DNA of 64,000 nucleotides from Anabaena sphaerica FACHB-251 (GCF_014696825.1 NZ_JACJQU010000001.1:620001-684000); one strand, 5' to 3'; counted from the stretch's first letter, positions 46,298 through 54,415 are shown. The notes: generated by a model not told the origin, from the letters alone. Numbers and translations: made by a program.

Positions 46298-46534
46298 TTA
46301 GTAGTAACCCTTGTCGCTGTAGGACTTAGCTAAGTAACCGATATGACCAATGCCATATACATTCACAAAGGCTTCAGCCAATTTTGTTAGTGTGGAAGCA
46401 TCACTCACGTCGCTGTTATATCCACCATAAACAGAAATGGAATTGGCATCGCTCATTTCGTTGAGAAAGCTTTCGGAATCTTGGAATAATTCAGAACCAG
46501 TCGCTTGCAGTTCAGAGAGTTTAATACTTGCCAT
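46298..46534 (-). CDS. Tandem RiPP precursor, copy 6 (promoter-proximal)
   Basis: 78 residues. Junction ANSISVYGGYNSDVSDASTLT, then IGHIGYLAKSYSDKGYY. First copy of the array in transcription order. The strong Shine-Dalgarno AGGAGG is kept. Together with copy 5 it forms the more divergent pair of the array. Confidence 0.85.
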   Translation of the reverse strand: MASIKLSELQATGSELFQDSESFLNEMSDANSISVYGGYNSDVSDASTLTKLAEAFVNVYGIGHIGYLAKSYSDKGYY

Positions 46535-47352
46535 AATTTCCTCCTAAAAGACTTGTTTTCAGTAATTAGAACTTGTGGGAGCGGTTAAGTTTTTCTTTGC
46601 TCAACCGATACTCCTATTTTTATTTGAGGAAATTTGGAAAATCAAGGGTTTGAACCAGGTTTATCAGACATTAATCATGATTTAATGTCTTTTTGAAGCT
46701 GATTAATTTGGGGGAGAATTAATTTTCAACTCAAGCATTCATCTTTTTGCTTCTAGAGTCATGCTCGATGATTTTCACCCTATCTCGCTCCTCTATATTC
46801 CTGATTTAGATTTAATAAGTAAGTGGGCGTTAAAAAATATAATATAAACCTAACCCCCCAGCCCCCTTCCCTACTAGGGAAGGGGGAGTCAAAGCCTCTC
46901 CCCTGGTAGGGGAGAGGTTTGGAGAGAGGTTTTATATTTAATTGTGCCAAGTTACTTACCGTTTTTTTAGGAAATCGCTATAACGGCTCTACATCATTTA
47001 TTTGGCTCACCCTCACATAGAATTGCTATAACGGTTCTTCAGTACCTAATATGCAAAATCAAGTCAAAAAAACCTCGTAAAGCTTAATATACATAAGAAA
47101 TAAGTTATAATTTTGAACATTATTACAAAATATTGCCTCTTTACCCTGTTCCCCGTTCCCTGTTCCCCGTTCCCTGTTCCCTGTTCCCTCTTTCAGACTG
47201 GTGATTTAGGATAACAAGTACGGTAGAACCGCTATAACAAGCATTCTGATTCTTGAAATATTGTTTTAAATATTGCATAAAAAATCGTGCGTTATCTATT
47301 TATTAAAAGACAACACACGAATATTGAAAAAGTAAATTACCGAACCAATATG
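46535..47352. other. Non-coding upstream region of the array with nested repeats
   Basis: 818 bp. It holds a MITE-like element (46816-46959) with a CCTAACCCCCC repeat inside it, two short CGCTATAACGG-like repeats (near 46977, 47024 and 47230) and a GTTCCCT/GTTCCCC heptamer tract (about 47149-47190). The array promoter should lie at 46540-46800. No gene seen. Confidence 0.6.
46816..46959. mobile_element. MITE-like element, family TAAGTAGGTGGG (copy D) with nested repeat
   Basis: Left end TAAGTAAGTGGGCGTTAAAA, right end GTGCCAAGTTACTTA. The interior of copies A and B is replaced by the CCTAACCCCCC repeat (46849-46936). Confidence 0.7.
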
Positions 47353-47595
47353 TTAAAAACTGATTGCCTGTCTCAAGTCATCAAGTGTTGTATCGATGTC
47401 CGTTCTCCATTTATCAAGATTAGTATTGATGTCTTGCATTAGCGTGGCAATCTCACTACTGTTTACTGTGCTTGGATTTCTGTTTCTTCTTCTTCTGCTA
47501 AAACCACCCTTGATATTTATCATTTCCCAAGCGGCTGCTTCCTCAAGAAATTGTGCATCATTACTAGGGTAGAGGTCATAAATTTTTATGCCCAT
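47353..47595 (-). CDS. Arg-rich double-glycine leader peptide
   Basis: 80 residues. Leader IKIYDLYPSNDAQFLEEAAA and then WEMINIKGG ends in Gly-Gly at about 30-31. The mature part starts FSRRRRNRNPSTVNSSE and ends in an amphipathic helix (IATLMQDINTNLDKWRTDID and on). Six Arg in the first ten residues make it strongly cationic. No Cys. An AGGAGG Shine-Dalgarno precedes ATG 47595. It stands upstream of the array on the same strand and is likely exported by the same C39 system. Confidence 0.75.
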   Translation of the reverse strand: MGIKIYDLYPSNDAQFLEEAAAWEMINIKGGFSRRRRNRNPSTVNSSEIATLMQDINTNLDKWRTDIDTTLDDLRQAISF

Positions 47596-48117
47596 GGTTG
47601 AATCACCTCCTTAAATACTGGTTTGAATAGAATAAATCCACGATTTTAAATGCCTTAGTTATATTTTGAACTTCTATCTCATAAAGTCAACATTTTTAGA
47701 GCAATTTTACAGACAGAAGTTAAGGAGTTTTGTCTATGAAACTGATAATTTTTTAGAAATGCAAGTTTCTATTCAGGGAATACCAAAAAATAAATTAAGT
47801 AGGTAGGCGGAAAAATTTCAAGGTATGTCATTGCGAACGGAGCGTAGCGGAGTGAAGCAACCGCAAGGGTTTTGATGATTTTACATTTTGTTACATAGTT
47901 AGGTTTATTTGTGCCTACCTACTTATCCTATCTTGAGGGATGGGCATCCTGCTACCAGTGTCTACTTAAGAAAAAACTTCTAAAAGGCTTTGCCTTGATG
48001 GACAGCAGAGGCAGAGCCTCTGTGATAGCATTCCCAGTCGGAGACTGGGAACGAGATAAACCCCTACAAAAACGTAATACCCAAATCCCCGACTTCTCCA
48101 AGCAGCAACAAATAGCT
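47596..48117. other. Intergenic region with a MITE-like element
   Basis: 522 bp, mostly the element at 47796-47926 followed by a repeat-rich stretch with ATCCCCGACTTCT (half of the palindrome family, about 48084). An in-frame stretch at 47911-48183 reads repeats and is not a gene. Confidence 0.55.
47796..47926. mobile_element. MITE-like element, family TAAGTAGGTGGG (copy C)
   Basis: Ends TAAGTAGGTAGGCGGAAAAA and GTGCCTACCTACTTA are inverted. The interior contains a CATTGCGAACGGAGCGTAGC block common in cyanobacterial repeats. No ORF. Confidence 0.75.
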
Positions 48118-49617
48118 TTATTTCTGTGCTTGGGTTTGGGAACCAGGTATACTCACATCTATTGGTGTCACCTTAGTTGCTAACTGCGTTAATGGCGGTT
48201 TAATAGAGGTTTGATTCCCCACTACTAGGGTGACTAAATTTTCTGGCTGGAGATATTTTCTGGCTACTCTCTGCACATCTGCTGTTGTGGTTGCGATGAC
48301 AGCTTTTTGATAGCGAAACAGGAAATCAGCCGGATAACCATAATATTCGTAGCGCATCAACCGGGATAAAGTTTGGCTGGGGTCTTGAAAATTGAATACA
48401 AAGGAGTTTAGTGTAGACTCCTTGGCGTGATTCAATTCTTTTGCTGTCACCCGTTGAGTTTGTATCCGTTTAATTTCTGTTTGCAGGGCTTTCACAAACT
48501 GAACCGTAGCATCAGAACGGGTTTGTCCGCCGGCGATGAACATTCCCGGATAATCGAAGCGGGGACTCCAGGAGCCGTATACAGTGTAAGCTAAACCTTG
48601 ACGCGATCGCACTTCATTAAATAAACGTCCACCAAATCCATTTAACACCCCATTCATCACATCTAACACCGCATAATCAGGATTATCAAACTTTCCGCCT
48701 AAATGTCCAATGAGAATGTTACTTTGAGTGAGTTGGGGTTGGTTGACAAAAAATACACCACCTAAATTAGCTGGTGATACTTGCGGTAATTGAGTTTGAG
48801 AGATTTTGGAGTTAGGTTTCCAGTCACCTAACTGAGCTTGAATGAGCGATCGCATTTTTTTGGGGTTAAAATCTCCCACAATTCCCAAAATCATATTATT
48901 AGGATAAAAATATTGCTGATAAAACTTCAGCGCATCCTCACGGTTAATTTTATCCAGAGTCGCATATTCTACCGTGCGAGCATAAGGGCTATCCTGTCCA
49001 TAGATTAATTTTCTAAATTCTCGACTGGCAATACTGCTAGGATCATCATTGCGACGGGCAATACCACCCTTAGCCTGAGTTTTAATCAAATCTAATTTTT
49101 CTTGAGCAAATGCTGGTTCTCGCAATACCTCCGCAAACAACCCAAATACCGTTTCTAAATCTTCAGTCAAACTATCAAAACTAGCACTACCAGCAGCTTC
49201 GCTAATATTGGTTTCTACCGCAGCTGCCCGTTGTTCTAATATCTCATTTAATTGATCAGGCGAATGCTTGAGAGTTCCACCAGTCCGCATCAGTGAACCA
49301 ACAACATCGGCTAACCCAACTTTATCTCCTGGTTCCCAACGGCTTCCGGTTCTGACAAGGGTCGTCCCACTTACCAAAGGTAGCTCATGATCCTCCATCA
49401 AATAGACAACCAAGCCGTTATCTAGTACAAAACGTTCATATTTAGGTAATTTAATCTCCGAAACAGGCGTAAACTGTAAATCGGTGTAATGCTTTGCTGC
49501 TGCTGTCGCTACCCAAGAAAAATTAAAAGTCAACAGACAAACCACAACCAAAGCGGATATAAACCGCCATCTTTTAGAAAATTTCAGTGAAAACTTCAAG
49601 TTTTTATTTTTGACCAT
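48118..49617 (-). CDS. M16 peptidase family protein, probably the non-catalytic partner
   Basis: 499 residues. N-terminal signal (WRFISALVVVCLLTFNFSWV). M16 fold repeats: VLDNGLVVYLMEDHELPLVSGTTLVRTG, the C-terminal LGKFDNPDYAVLDVMNGVLNG and GGRLFNEVRSRQGLAYTVYG (in part). At the zinc site the HxxEH motif is missing; GLADVVGSLMRTGG stands there. This is the usual inactive subunit of a heterodimeric M16B peptidase. It lies directly downstream of the active partner at 49826. Exported to the periplasm. Confidence 0.9.
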   Translation of the reverse strand: MVKNKNLKFSLKFSKRWRFISALVVVCLLTFNFSWVATAAAKHYTDLQFTPVSEIKLPKYERFVLDNGLVVYLMEDHELPLVSGTTLVRTGSRWEPGDKVGLADVVGSLMRTGGTLKHSPDQLNEILEQRAAAVETNISEAAGSASFDSLTEDLETVFGLFAEVLREPAFAQEKLDLIKTQAKGGIARRNDDPSSIASREFRKLIYGQDSPYARTVEYATLDKINREDALKFYQQYFYPNNMILGIVGDFNPKKMRSLIQAQLGDWKPNSKISQTQLPQVSPANLGGVFFVNQPQLTQSNILIGHLGGKFDNPDYAVLDVMNGVLNGFGGRLFNEVRSRQGLAYTVYGSWSPRFDYPGMFIAGGQTRSDATVQFVKALQTEIKRIQTQRVTAKELNHAKESTLNSFVFNFQDPSQTLSRLMRYEYYGYPADFLFRYQKAVIATTTADVQRVARKYLQPENLVTLVVGNQTSIKPPLTQLATKVTPIDVSIPGSQTQAQK

Positions 49618-49639
49618 CTTTGTATTTCCATCCTCTATT

Positions 49640-49860
49640 TTTTTTAGGGAACAGGGAACAGGGAACAGGGAACAGGGAACAGGGGGGGAGATGGGGAGAT
49701 GGGGAGATGAGGAGATGGGGAGAAATATTTACCTTCTTCCCCCTGCCTCCTGCCTTCTGCCTCCTGCCTCCTGCCTTCTGCCTCTTGCCTCTTGCCTCTT
49801 GCCTTTTGCCTCTTGCCTTTTGCCTTTACCTGTTCCCTGTTCCCTGTTCCCTGTTCCCTG
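49640..49860. repeat. Stacked STRR tracts between the two M16 genes
   Basis: Reading +: GGGAACA units (49648-49682), GGGGAGAT units, then a long run of CTGCCTC/TTGCCTC/TTGCCTT units (about 49743-49827) and CCTGTTC units to about 49860. The first and last runs are inverse complements. The end of the active M16 gene reads into the last run (C-terminal GNREQGTGNR). Confidence 0.92.
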
Positions 49861-51565
49861 TTTTCGACAACAATTTACCAACAGTGCGATTTTCTGGGGT
49901 AAACGTTGCCTGTGCTACCCGTTGAATATCAGCAGGTGTCACAGATGCAATATCATCTAACTGTTTAAACAAATTCCGCCAAGAGCCAGTTTTGACTTCG
50001 TATTCCAACAATTGCTGCGCCATACCCATATTGGAATCGAGACTACGCAATAAACCCGCCCTGGCTTGGGTTTTCACACGCTGTAACTCTGTCTCGGATA
50101 CAGGTTCAGTTTTCAATCTGGCAATTTCTTTACCGAGAGCGATCGCTAAATCATCAACTGTGTGTCCGGGAGCAGTGAGGGCATAAAATAACATTAAATT
50201 CGGGTATTTCTCACCGGGAAAACCACTAAGACCCTGAGCAGCCAAGGCTATGCGCTGTGTTTCTATCAAAGACTTATACAGTCGTGAAGTGCGTCCATTG
50301 CTCAATAAACTGCCGATGATGTCATAAACTGCATTATCAGGATCGGTAACACCCGGACGGTGATAACCTTCAAAATACCAAGGTTGAGAAGATAGTTCTA
50401 AAGTAACTTCCCTGGTTGCAGTTTGTTTTGGTTCTGGGGTAATTTTTGCCTGTGCTTTGGGTTTAGCTTGATAACGTCCAAAGTAAGTTTGTGCTAATCT
50501 TTTCACTTCATCAGGATTAACATCACCAACAACAGCGATGGTTAAATTGCTGGGGACATAGTAATTATCAAAGAACTGCTTGACATTTGCTGGTGTTAAG
50601 TTGCGGATATCTTCGTCATAACCTATCACTGGTCGTCTGTAGGGATGGACTGTGAAAGCAGTATCGTTGAATTTTTCCACCATTGAACCGACGGGAGAAT
50701 TGTCAACCCGCATCCGTCGTTCTTCCAAAATTACATCTCTTTCTTTATAAAACTCTCGAAATACAGGTTCTAAAAATCGTTCCGACTCCAAAGACATCCA
50801 CAGTTCCAACTTATTAGCAGGAAAACTGTAAAAATAACGGGTTGCTTCGCTGGAAGTAGTGGCGTTTAAACCTACACCTCCTGCTTGCTCCACAATTTGT
50901 CCTATTTCGTTTTGGTTAACTAGCTTCAAGGCTTGAGCTTCCACTGATTTAAACTCAGTTTCCAACTTTCCTAAGTCATCTTGTTTGTTGTTGGCTTTAG
51001 CACTTCTAATTTGGGCATCTAATTGTTCTAAGCGGTCTAGTAGTGGTTTTTCAGCTTTGTAGTCTGTTGTGCCAATGCGCTTTGTACCTTTAAAAGCCAA
51101 ATGTTCTAAAAAGTGCGCTACACCTGTTTGTCCATCTGGTTCATCTATGCCCCCAACATCAGCATAGGTGACAAAGGAAACTACTGGCGCTTGATGTCGT
51201 TCTAAAACAATGAACTTCAGCCCATTATCGAGGCGAAATTCTGTTAACTGCTTCACCACCCGATCTAAATAAGGTTGAATTGAAGTTTGGCTGGGTTGCA
51301 GTGCTATAGCGGCTTGGGGAGTCAAACCCACAAAAAATATCAACACCACCAACGCAACTGACAACAGACGAGTGACGGAATGGGAAAAAGGCGATTGGAA
51401 ATCGCTACTACACAAACGAAGTCCACCTACGTGGACTGGGGAAATATCTTCTGTTTTCAACCCACGCAGGTGGGTTTTGTCTGTGTAGCTGTGATTTACA
51501 ATCGCTTTGTTTAACCTTAACCAATCCAAAATCCAAAATCCAAAATCCAAAATCGAATGTTTCAT
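49826..51565 (-). CDS. M16 zinc peptidase (pitrilysin/insulinase family), active subunit
   Basis: 579 residues from ATG 51565. Zinc motif HFLEHLAFKG (HxxEH), with the distal Glu in NQNEIGQIVEQAGG ... NATTSSEATRYFYS and ERFLEPVFREFYKERDVILEERR. The N-terminus before VTRLLSVALVVLIFFVGLTP is unusual: residues ~2-60 are a translation of an ATCCAAA tandem and a dispersed hairpin repeat, suggesting that DNA inserted in frame ahead of the signal segment; a TTG start near the hydrophobic segment is the alternative. The C-terminus reads into heptamer repeats. Together with the next gene it should form a periplasmic M16B dimer. Confidence 0.88.
   Translation of the reverse strand: MKHSILDFGFWILDWLRLNKAIVNHSYTDKTHLRGLKTEDISPVHVGGLRLCSSDFQSPFSHSVTRLLSVALVVLIFFVGLTPQAAIALQPSQTSIQPYLDRVVKQLTEFRLDNGLKFIVLERHQAPVVSFVTYADVGGIDEPDGQTGVAHFLEHLAFKGTKRIGTTDYKAEKPLLDRLEQLDAQIRSAKANNKQDDLGKLETEFKSVEAQALKLVNQNEIGQIVEQAGGVGLNATTSSEATRYFYSFPANKLELWMSLESERFLEPVFREFYKERDVILEERRMRVDNSPVGSMVEKFNDTAFTVHPYRRPVIGYDEDIRNLTPANVKQFFDNYYVPSNLTIAVVGDVNPDEVKRLAQTYFGRYQAKPKAQAKITPEPKQTATREVTLELSSQPWYFEGYHRPGVTDPDNAVYDIIGSLLSNGRTSRLYKSLIETQRIALAAQGLSGFPGEKYPNLMLFYALTAPGHTVDDLAIALGKEIARLKTEPVSETELQRVKTQARAGLLRSLDSNMGMAQQLLEYEVKTGSWRNLFKQLDDIASVTPADIQRVAQATFTPENRTVGKLLSKTGNREQGTGNR
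51391..51506. repeat. Dispersed AAGTCCACCTxCGTGGACT repeat inside the M16 N-terminal frame
   Basis: GGCGATTGGAAATCGCTACT, then AAGTCCACCTACGTGGACT, then AACCCACGCAGGTGGGTT and GTGTAGC. A related copy in non-coding DNA is at 58830-58905. Here the repeat is read in frame with the peptidase. Confidence 0.85.
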
Positions 51566-51716
51566 AGCAAAAATTAAAGTAAATTTACACTTCTTGAGAA
51601 TTTGGTTAATTAGCAAACAGAGCGTTAATCTTGTATTAAGCTTTTTGGGCTTTTTGGATTTGATGTTAGACAATATTGCTACAATTCGTGTTCCTGTGAT
51701 ACAGCAATAACTACTT

Positions 51717-52331
51717 ATGCGAGTTTTTAATTCTCCCCCACCCTCAGAAGCTCAAACGCGTGGACGCATTCTTCAAGCGGCACAGCGGTTATTTGCATCT
51801 CAGGGATTTGATGGTACTACAACCCGTGACTTAGCACAGGCCGCAGGGGTAGCTGAGGGTACACTCTTTCGTCATTTTGCCAATAAAAAAGCGATTTTGG
51901 TAGAGGTGGCGACTAGTGGCTGGGTGGATATTCTCACAGATTTGCTCACAGAATTGAGTGAAATGGGTAGTTATAAGGCTGTAGCCCAGGTAATGCGCCG
52001 CAGAATGTGGAATATGCACAAAAATGTCGAGATAATGCGGGTTTGTTTCATGGAAGTGCAGTTCCATCCAGATTTGCGCGATCGCATTCAAACAGAAGTC
52101 ATTGATAAAATGACCGATGTCGCTGAAGCATTCTTTCAAACGGCAATGGATAAAGGAATCTATCGCCAGATGGATGCCAAACTTGTGGCTAAGGTGTTTT
52201 TAGGAATGTTTGCGATCGCAGGTTTTTCTGATAATACCCTCATGGAACCCAATGCGTCTCCCCAAGAAATGCAACAAATGGCCGAAGGACTGGCAGATAT
52301 TTTCTTAAATGGTGTACTAGCTAAGGAGTAG
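51717..52331 (+). CDS. TetR/AcrR family transcriptional regulator
   Basis: 204 residues. N-terminal HTH: TRGRILQAAQRLFASQGFDG with TTTRDLAQAAGVAEGTLFRHFANKKAIL, a textbook TetR DNA-binding domain. The C-terminal ligand domain is all-helical and of the TetR C-terminal type. Divergent from the M16 pair; the start codons are about 150 bp apart, so it may regulate them or itself. Ligand unknown. Confidence 0.93.
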   Translation: MRVFNSPPPSEAQTRGRILQAAQRLFASQGFDGTTTRDLAQAAGVAEGTLFRHFANKKAILVEVATSGWVDILTDLLTELSEMGSYKAVAQVMRRRMWNMHKNVEIMRVCFMEVQFHPDLRDRIQTEVIDKMTDVAEAFFQTAMDKGIYRQMDAKLVAKVFLGMFAIAGFSDNTLMEPNASPQEMQQMAEGLADIFLNGVLAKE

Positions 52332-52375
52332 GTACTGGGGACTGGGGACTGGGGACTGGGGGAGAAAATTAATAA

Positions 52376-52819
52376 TTATGAATTACCAATTACCTTCGCT
52401 TGTTGACTCCATTGTTGTACTAACTCAACTGCTGGACACAAATCACGACGCTGGAATGTTGCTACTTGCAAACGCATAATTTGTTGGTGCAATCTGTGAG
52501 TGGGAATTTCCGCTAACTGCGTCACCGAAATCACACCAGCATGAAGTAATAAGCCGCAATATTGAATTCCCACACTAGGAAGACGTGCCAAATCCGCCAA
52601 AGCCATCCATTTATTTACATATTGAAGATGTACCTGTAATTTATTGGCTAATACTAATCTTGCTTCTGGAGTTTTTCCCTGTTTGAGTAGTTCTCCTGTG
52701 GTGGTAATGCCACAATTTTGGAGTTTGGATTCTTCCTCTGGGCTTAATCCTGGTAATTTTTCAATCGGCCAGTCACAAGCTTGCAGGAAACTTCTACTCT
52801 TTGTGTGTTTAATAGCCAT
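52376..52819 (-). CDS. DUF4332 domain protein (helix-hairpin-helix-like)
   Basis: 147 residues. WPIEKLPGLSPEEESKLQNCGITTTGELL and LARLPSVGIQYCGLLLHAGVISVTQLAEIP are two helix-hairpin-helix-like units characteristic of DUF4332. The family is thought to bind nucleic acid or protein via these units; function is not established. Convergent with the TetR gene across a STRR tract (52333-52360). Confidence 0.85.
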   Translation of the reverse strand: MAIKHTKSRSFLQACDWPIEKLPGLSPEEESKLQNCGITTTGELLKQGKTPEARLVLANKLQVHLQYVNKWMALADLARLPSVGIQYCGLLLHAGVISVTQLAEIPTHRLHQQIMRLQVATFQRRDLCPAVELVQQWSQQAKVIGNS

Positions 52820-52869
52820 TTCTTCCTTTAAACATGAGTTTATTTATATCTTGCACCACCAATTACCAA

Positions 52870-53664
52870 TTAGCCCATTATTAACTCACCGCGCATTACA
52901 GTTATAGCTTGTCCAGCCAGAAAAACGCGGTTTTCACCTGGATAATTAACCTTAACAACACCACCTCGACTAGAAGCTTGGTAAGCTAAAAACTCATCTT
53001 TTTTCAACCTTTCGCGCCAAAATGGTGCTAAACAACAATGTGCTGCACCAGTCACCGGATCTTCATCAATACCCAACCCAGGGGCAAAAAACCGAGAAAC
53101 AAAATCATATTCTGAATCACCAATACTCGTAACAATCACATTAGCAATAGGTAAGTTTTTCATCTGTTGAAAATTCGGTTGCATTTGTCGCACCAATTCC
53201 GCCGATTCAACTTCTACTAAATAACCAAGAGAATTTAGGTAAACGGATTTATAAGCAATTCCCAAAACTTCATTTAATTCTGATGGTGGTTCTATGGATT
53301 TGGAATGATTCACCGGGAAATCTAACTCAACCCAGCCGCCTTTCAATTTGGCAATTAATAGGCCGCTTTTTGTATGGAAATGGGCTTCTTGATTCAGTGA
53401 TAAATGTCCCTCTGACCATAATACATGGGCGCTGGCTAAAGTGGCGTGACCACAAAGGGGAACTTCTACAGTCGGTGTAAACCAACGTAAATTAAAACCG
53501 CCATTTTTTTTGATTAAAAAAGCGGTTTCTGATAAGTTCATTTCTTGGGCGACTTTTTGCATCCAGTCGTCAGGTTGGGGAGTTGCTAATACACAGACTG
53601 CGGCTGGGTTGCCTTTAAATGGTGTATTGGTGAAAGCATCAACTTGGGTAATGATTTGGTTCAT
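52870..53664 (-). CDS. PhzF family isomerase-like protein
   Basis: 264 residues. Family marks: VDAFTNTPFKGNPAAVCVL at the start, MNLSETAFL (the Glu that PhzF uses as general acid/base), LRWFTPTVEVPLCGHATLASAHVL, DFVSRFFAPGLGIDEDPVTGAAHCCLAPFW and a C-terminal YQASSRGG. Substrate unknown. Two-domain diaminopimelate-epimerase fold. Single gene. Confidence 0.93.
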   Translation of the reverse strand: MNQIITQVDAFTNTPFKGNPAAVCVLATPQPDDWMQKVAQEMNLSETAFLIKKNGGFNLRWFTPTVEVPLCGHATLASAHVLWSEGHLSLNQEAHFHTKSGLLIAKLKGGWVELDFPVNHSKSIEPPSELNEVLGIAYKSVYLNSLGYLVEVESAELVRQMQPNFQQMKNLPIANVIVTSIGDSEYDFVSRFFAPGLGIDEDPVTGAAHCCLAPFWRERLKKDEFLAYQASSRGGVVKVNYPGENRVFLAGQAITVMRGELIMG

Positions 53665-53741
53665 AGGAGGGTAAGAAGTTAAGATAGGGTATATTTCACA
53701 CCAAGGAAGAGAGGGATCGTAATCTTTGTCAAAAATTAATC

Positions 53742-53777
53742 TTAAAAAGCCACATCTTCATAAACATCGGTGAGATT
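53742..53777 (-). pseudogene. C-terminal remnant of a Uma2 gene
   Basis: On the - strand NLTDVYEDVAF and a stop. The intact Uma2 gene at 54416 ends LTDVYEDVAF plus seven residues. The match at DNA level includes GCCACATCTTCATAAACATC. Only the tail survives. Confidence 0.7.
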
Positions 53778-54101
53778 GGCTAAAAGTCAGATCAGAAAGT
53801 TATTATATTGATTATTTGCATAATATCATTTATTGCTGGGTTAAAATACAAGTATACCGCCTGAGAATGAATTCTCAGGCTCATAGCAAAAGTCGGGTGA
53901 AGCCGACTAAAATAATTTACGTAACTACAATTGATGATAATTTAGTGATAGAAAATTATTTTTTTGATATCCTGTAAATCCTGATTCAGACAAATGCACG
54001 GATAGAAAAGTTGAATATTTTGATTTCGCTCAAAGTCCAATTCTAGAAAGTCAGCAAGAATTACATTTACAACTTTTAGAAAAAAATCAAAATAACCAAT
54101 T

Positions 54102-54269
54102 AAGAGGTTGTTTGAAAAGTATTAGATGAAACCAATAATCTTCAGTAACCTAACCCCCCTTCCCCCCTTCCCTACGAGGGAATGGGGGTTTCAAAGCCTC
54201 TCCCCGCGTCGGGGAGAGGTTTGGAGAGGGGTTTATTTATACATTCAAAACTTTTCAAACATCCTCTAA
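54102..54269. mobile_element. MITE-like element with AGAGG.TGTTTGAAAAGT termini carrying a CCTAACCCCCC core
   Basis: Left end AAGAGGTTGTTTGAAAAGT, right end ACTTTTCAAACATCCTCT (one gap) are inverted repeats. The interior is copy 3 of the CCTAACCCCCC repeat (54149-54236). No transposase; probably mobilised by a full-length insertion sequence elsewhere. Confidence 0.8.
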
Positions 54270-54415
54270 GTGAATCTGATAGGTTATTGTTGAAATCTCT
54301 GCGAGTGAGTGCTGATTATTTAATGTTGAAAAAAGCTTATAACTATGTACTTTTAAGGTGGAAAGGTTTTTCTCTTCCAGATTTCGAGCAATTACTATAA
54401 TACCAGTGTCATCTT

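Larger units (their letters stand above)
44665..46534. repeat. Tandem array of six ~300-bp precursor units
   Basis: Units start every 302, 302, 299, 428 and 302 bp. Gene and spacer are both repeated. The 428-bp step holds about 127 bp of extra sequence (about 45855-45980) with a GGGAAAAGG/CCTTTTCCCC-like hairpin region. Differences cluster at the residues flanking the GG cut. Confidence 0.95.
53665..54415. other. Gene-poor interval with gene remnants and a MITE
   Basis: Holds a Uma2 C-terminal fragment (53742-53777), a CAGGATTTACAGG-type repeat (53971-53997), a reading stretch RKVEYFDFAQSPILESQQEL (about 54003-54062) that may be a gene fragment, the MITE at 54102-54269 and another fragment ending SLPDFEQLL at 54400. 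No intact gene. Confidence 0.6.

Noticed and set aside
44665-46534. CRISPR array (regular repeats with spacers)
   Set aside because: The ~300-bp units are coding with Shine-Dalgarno and start codons; repeats are far too long and spacers are not unique.
47911-48183. Open frame on + strand ahead of the M16 gene
   Set aside because: It reads MITE and palindrome repeats and overlaps the end of the M16 gene; no coding signal.
54182-54400. 72-residue open frame starting within a repeat
   Set aside because: The first half is repeat DNA; only the last ~40 codons look coding and are reported as a possible gene fragment.
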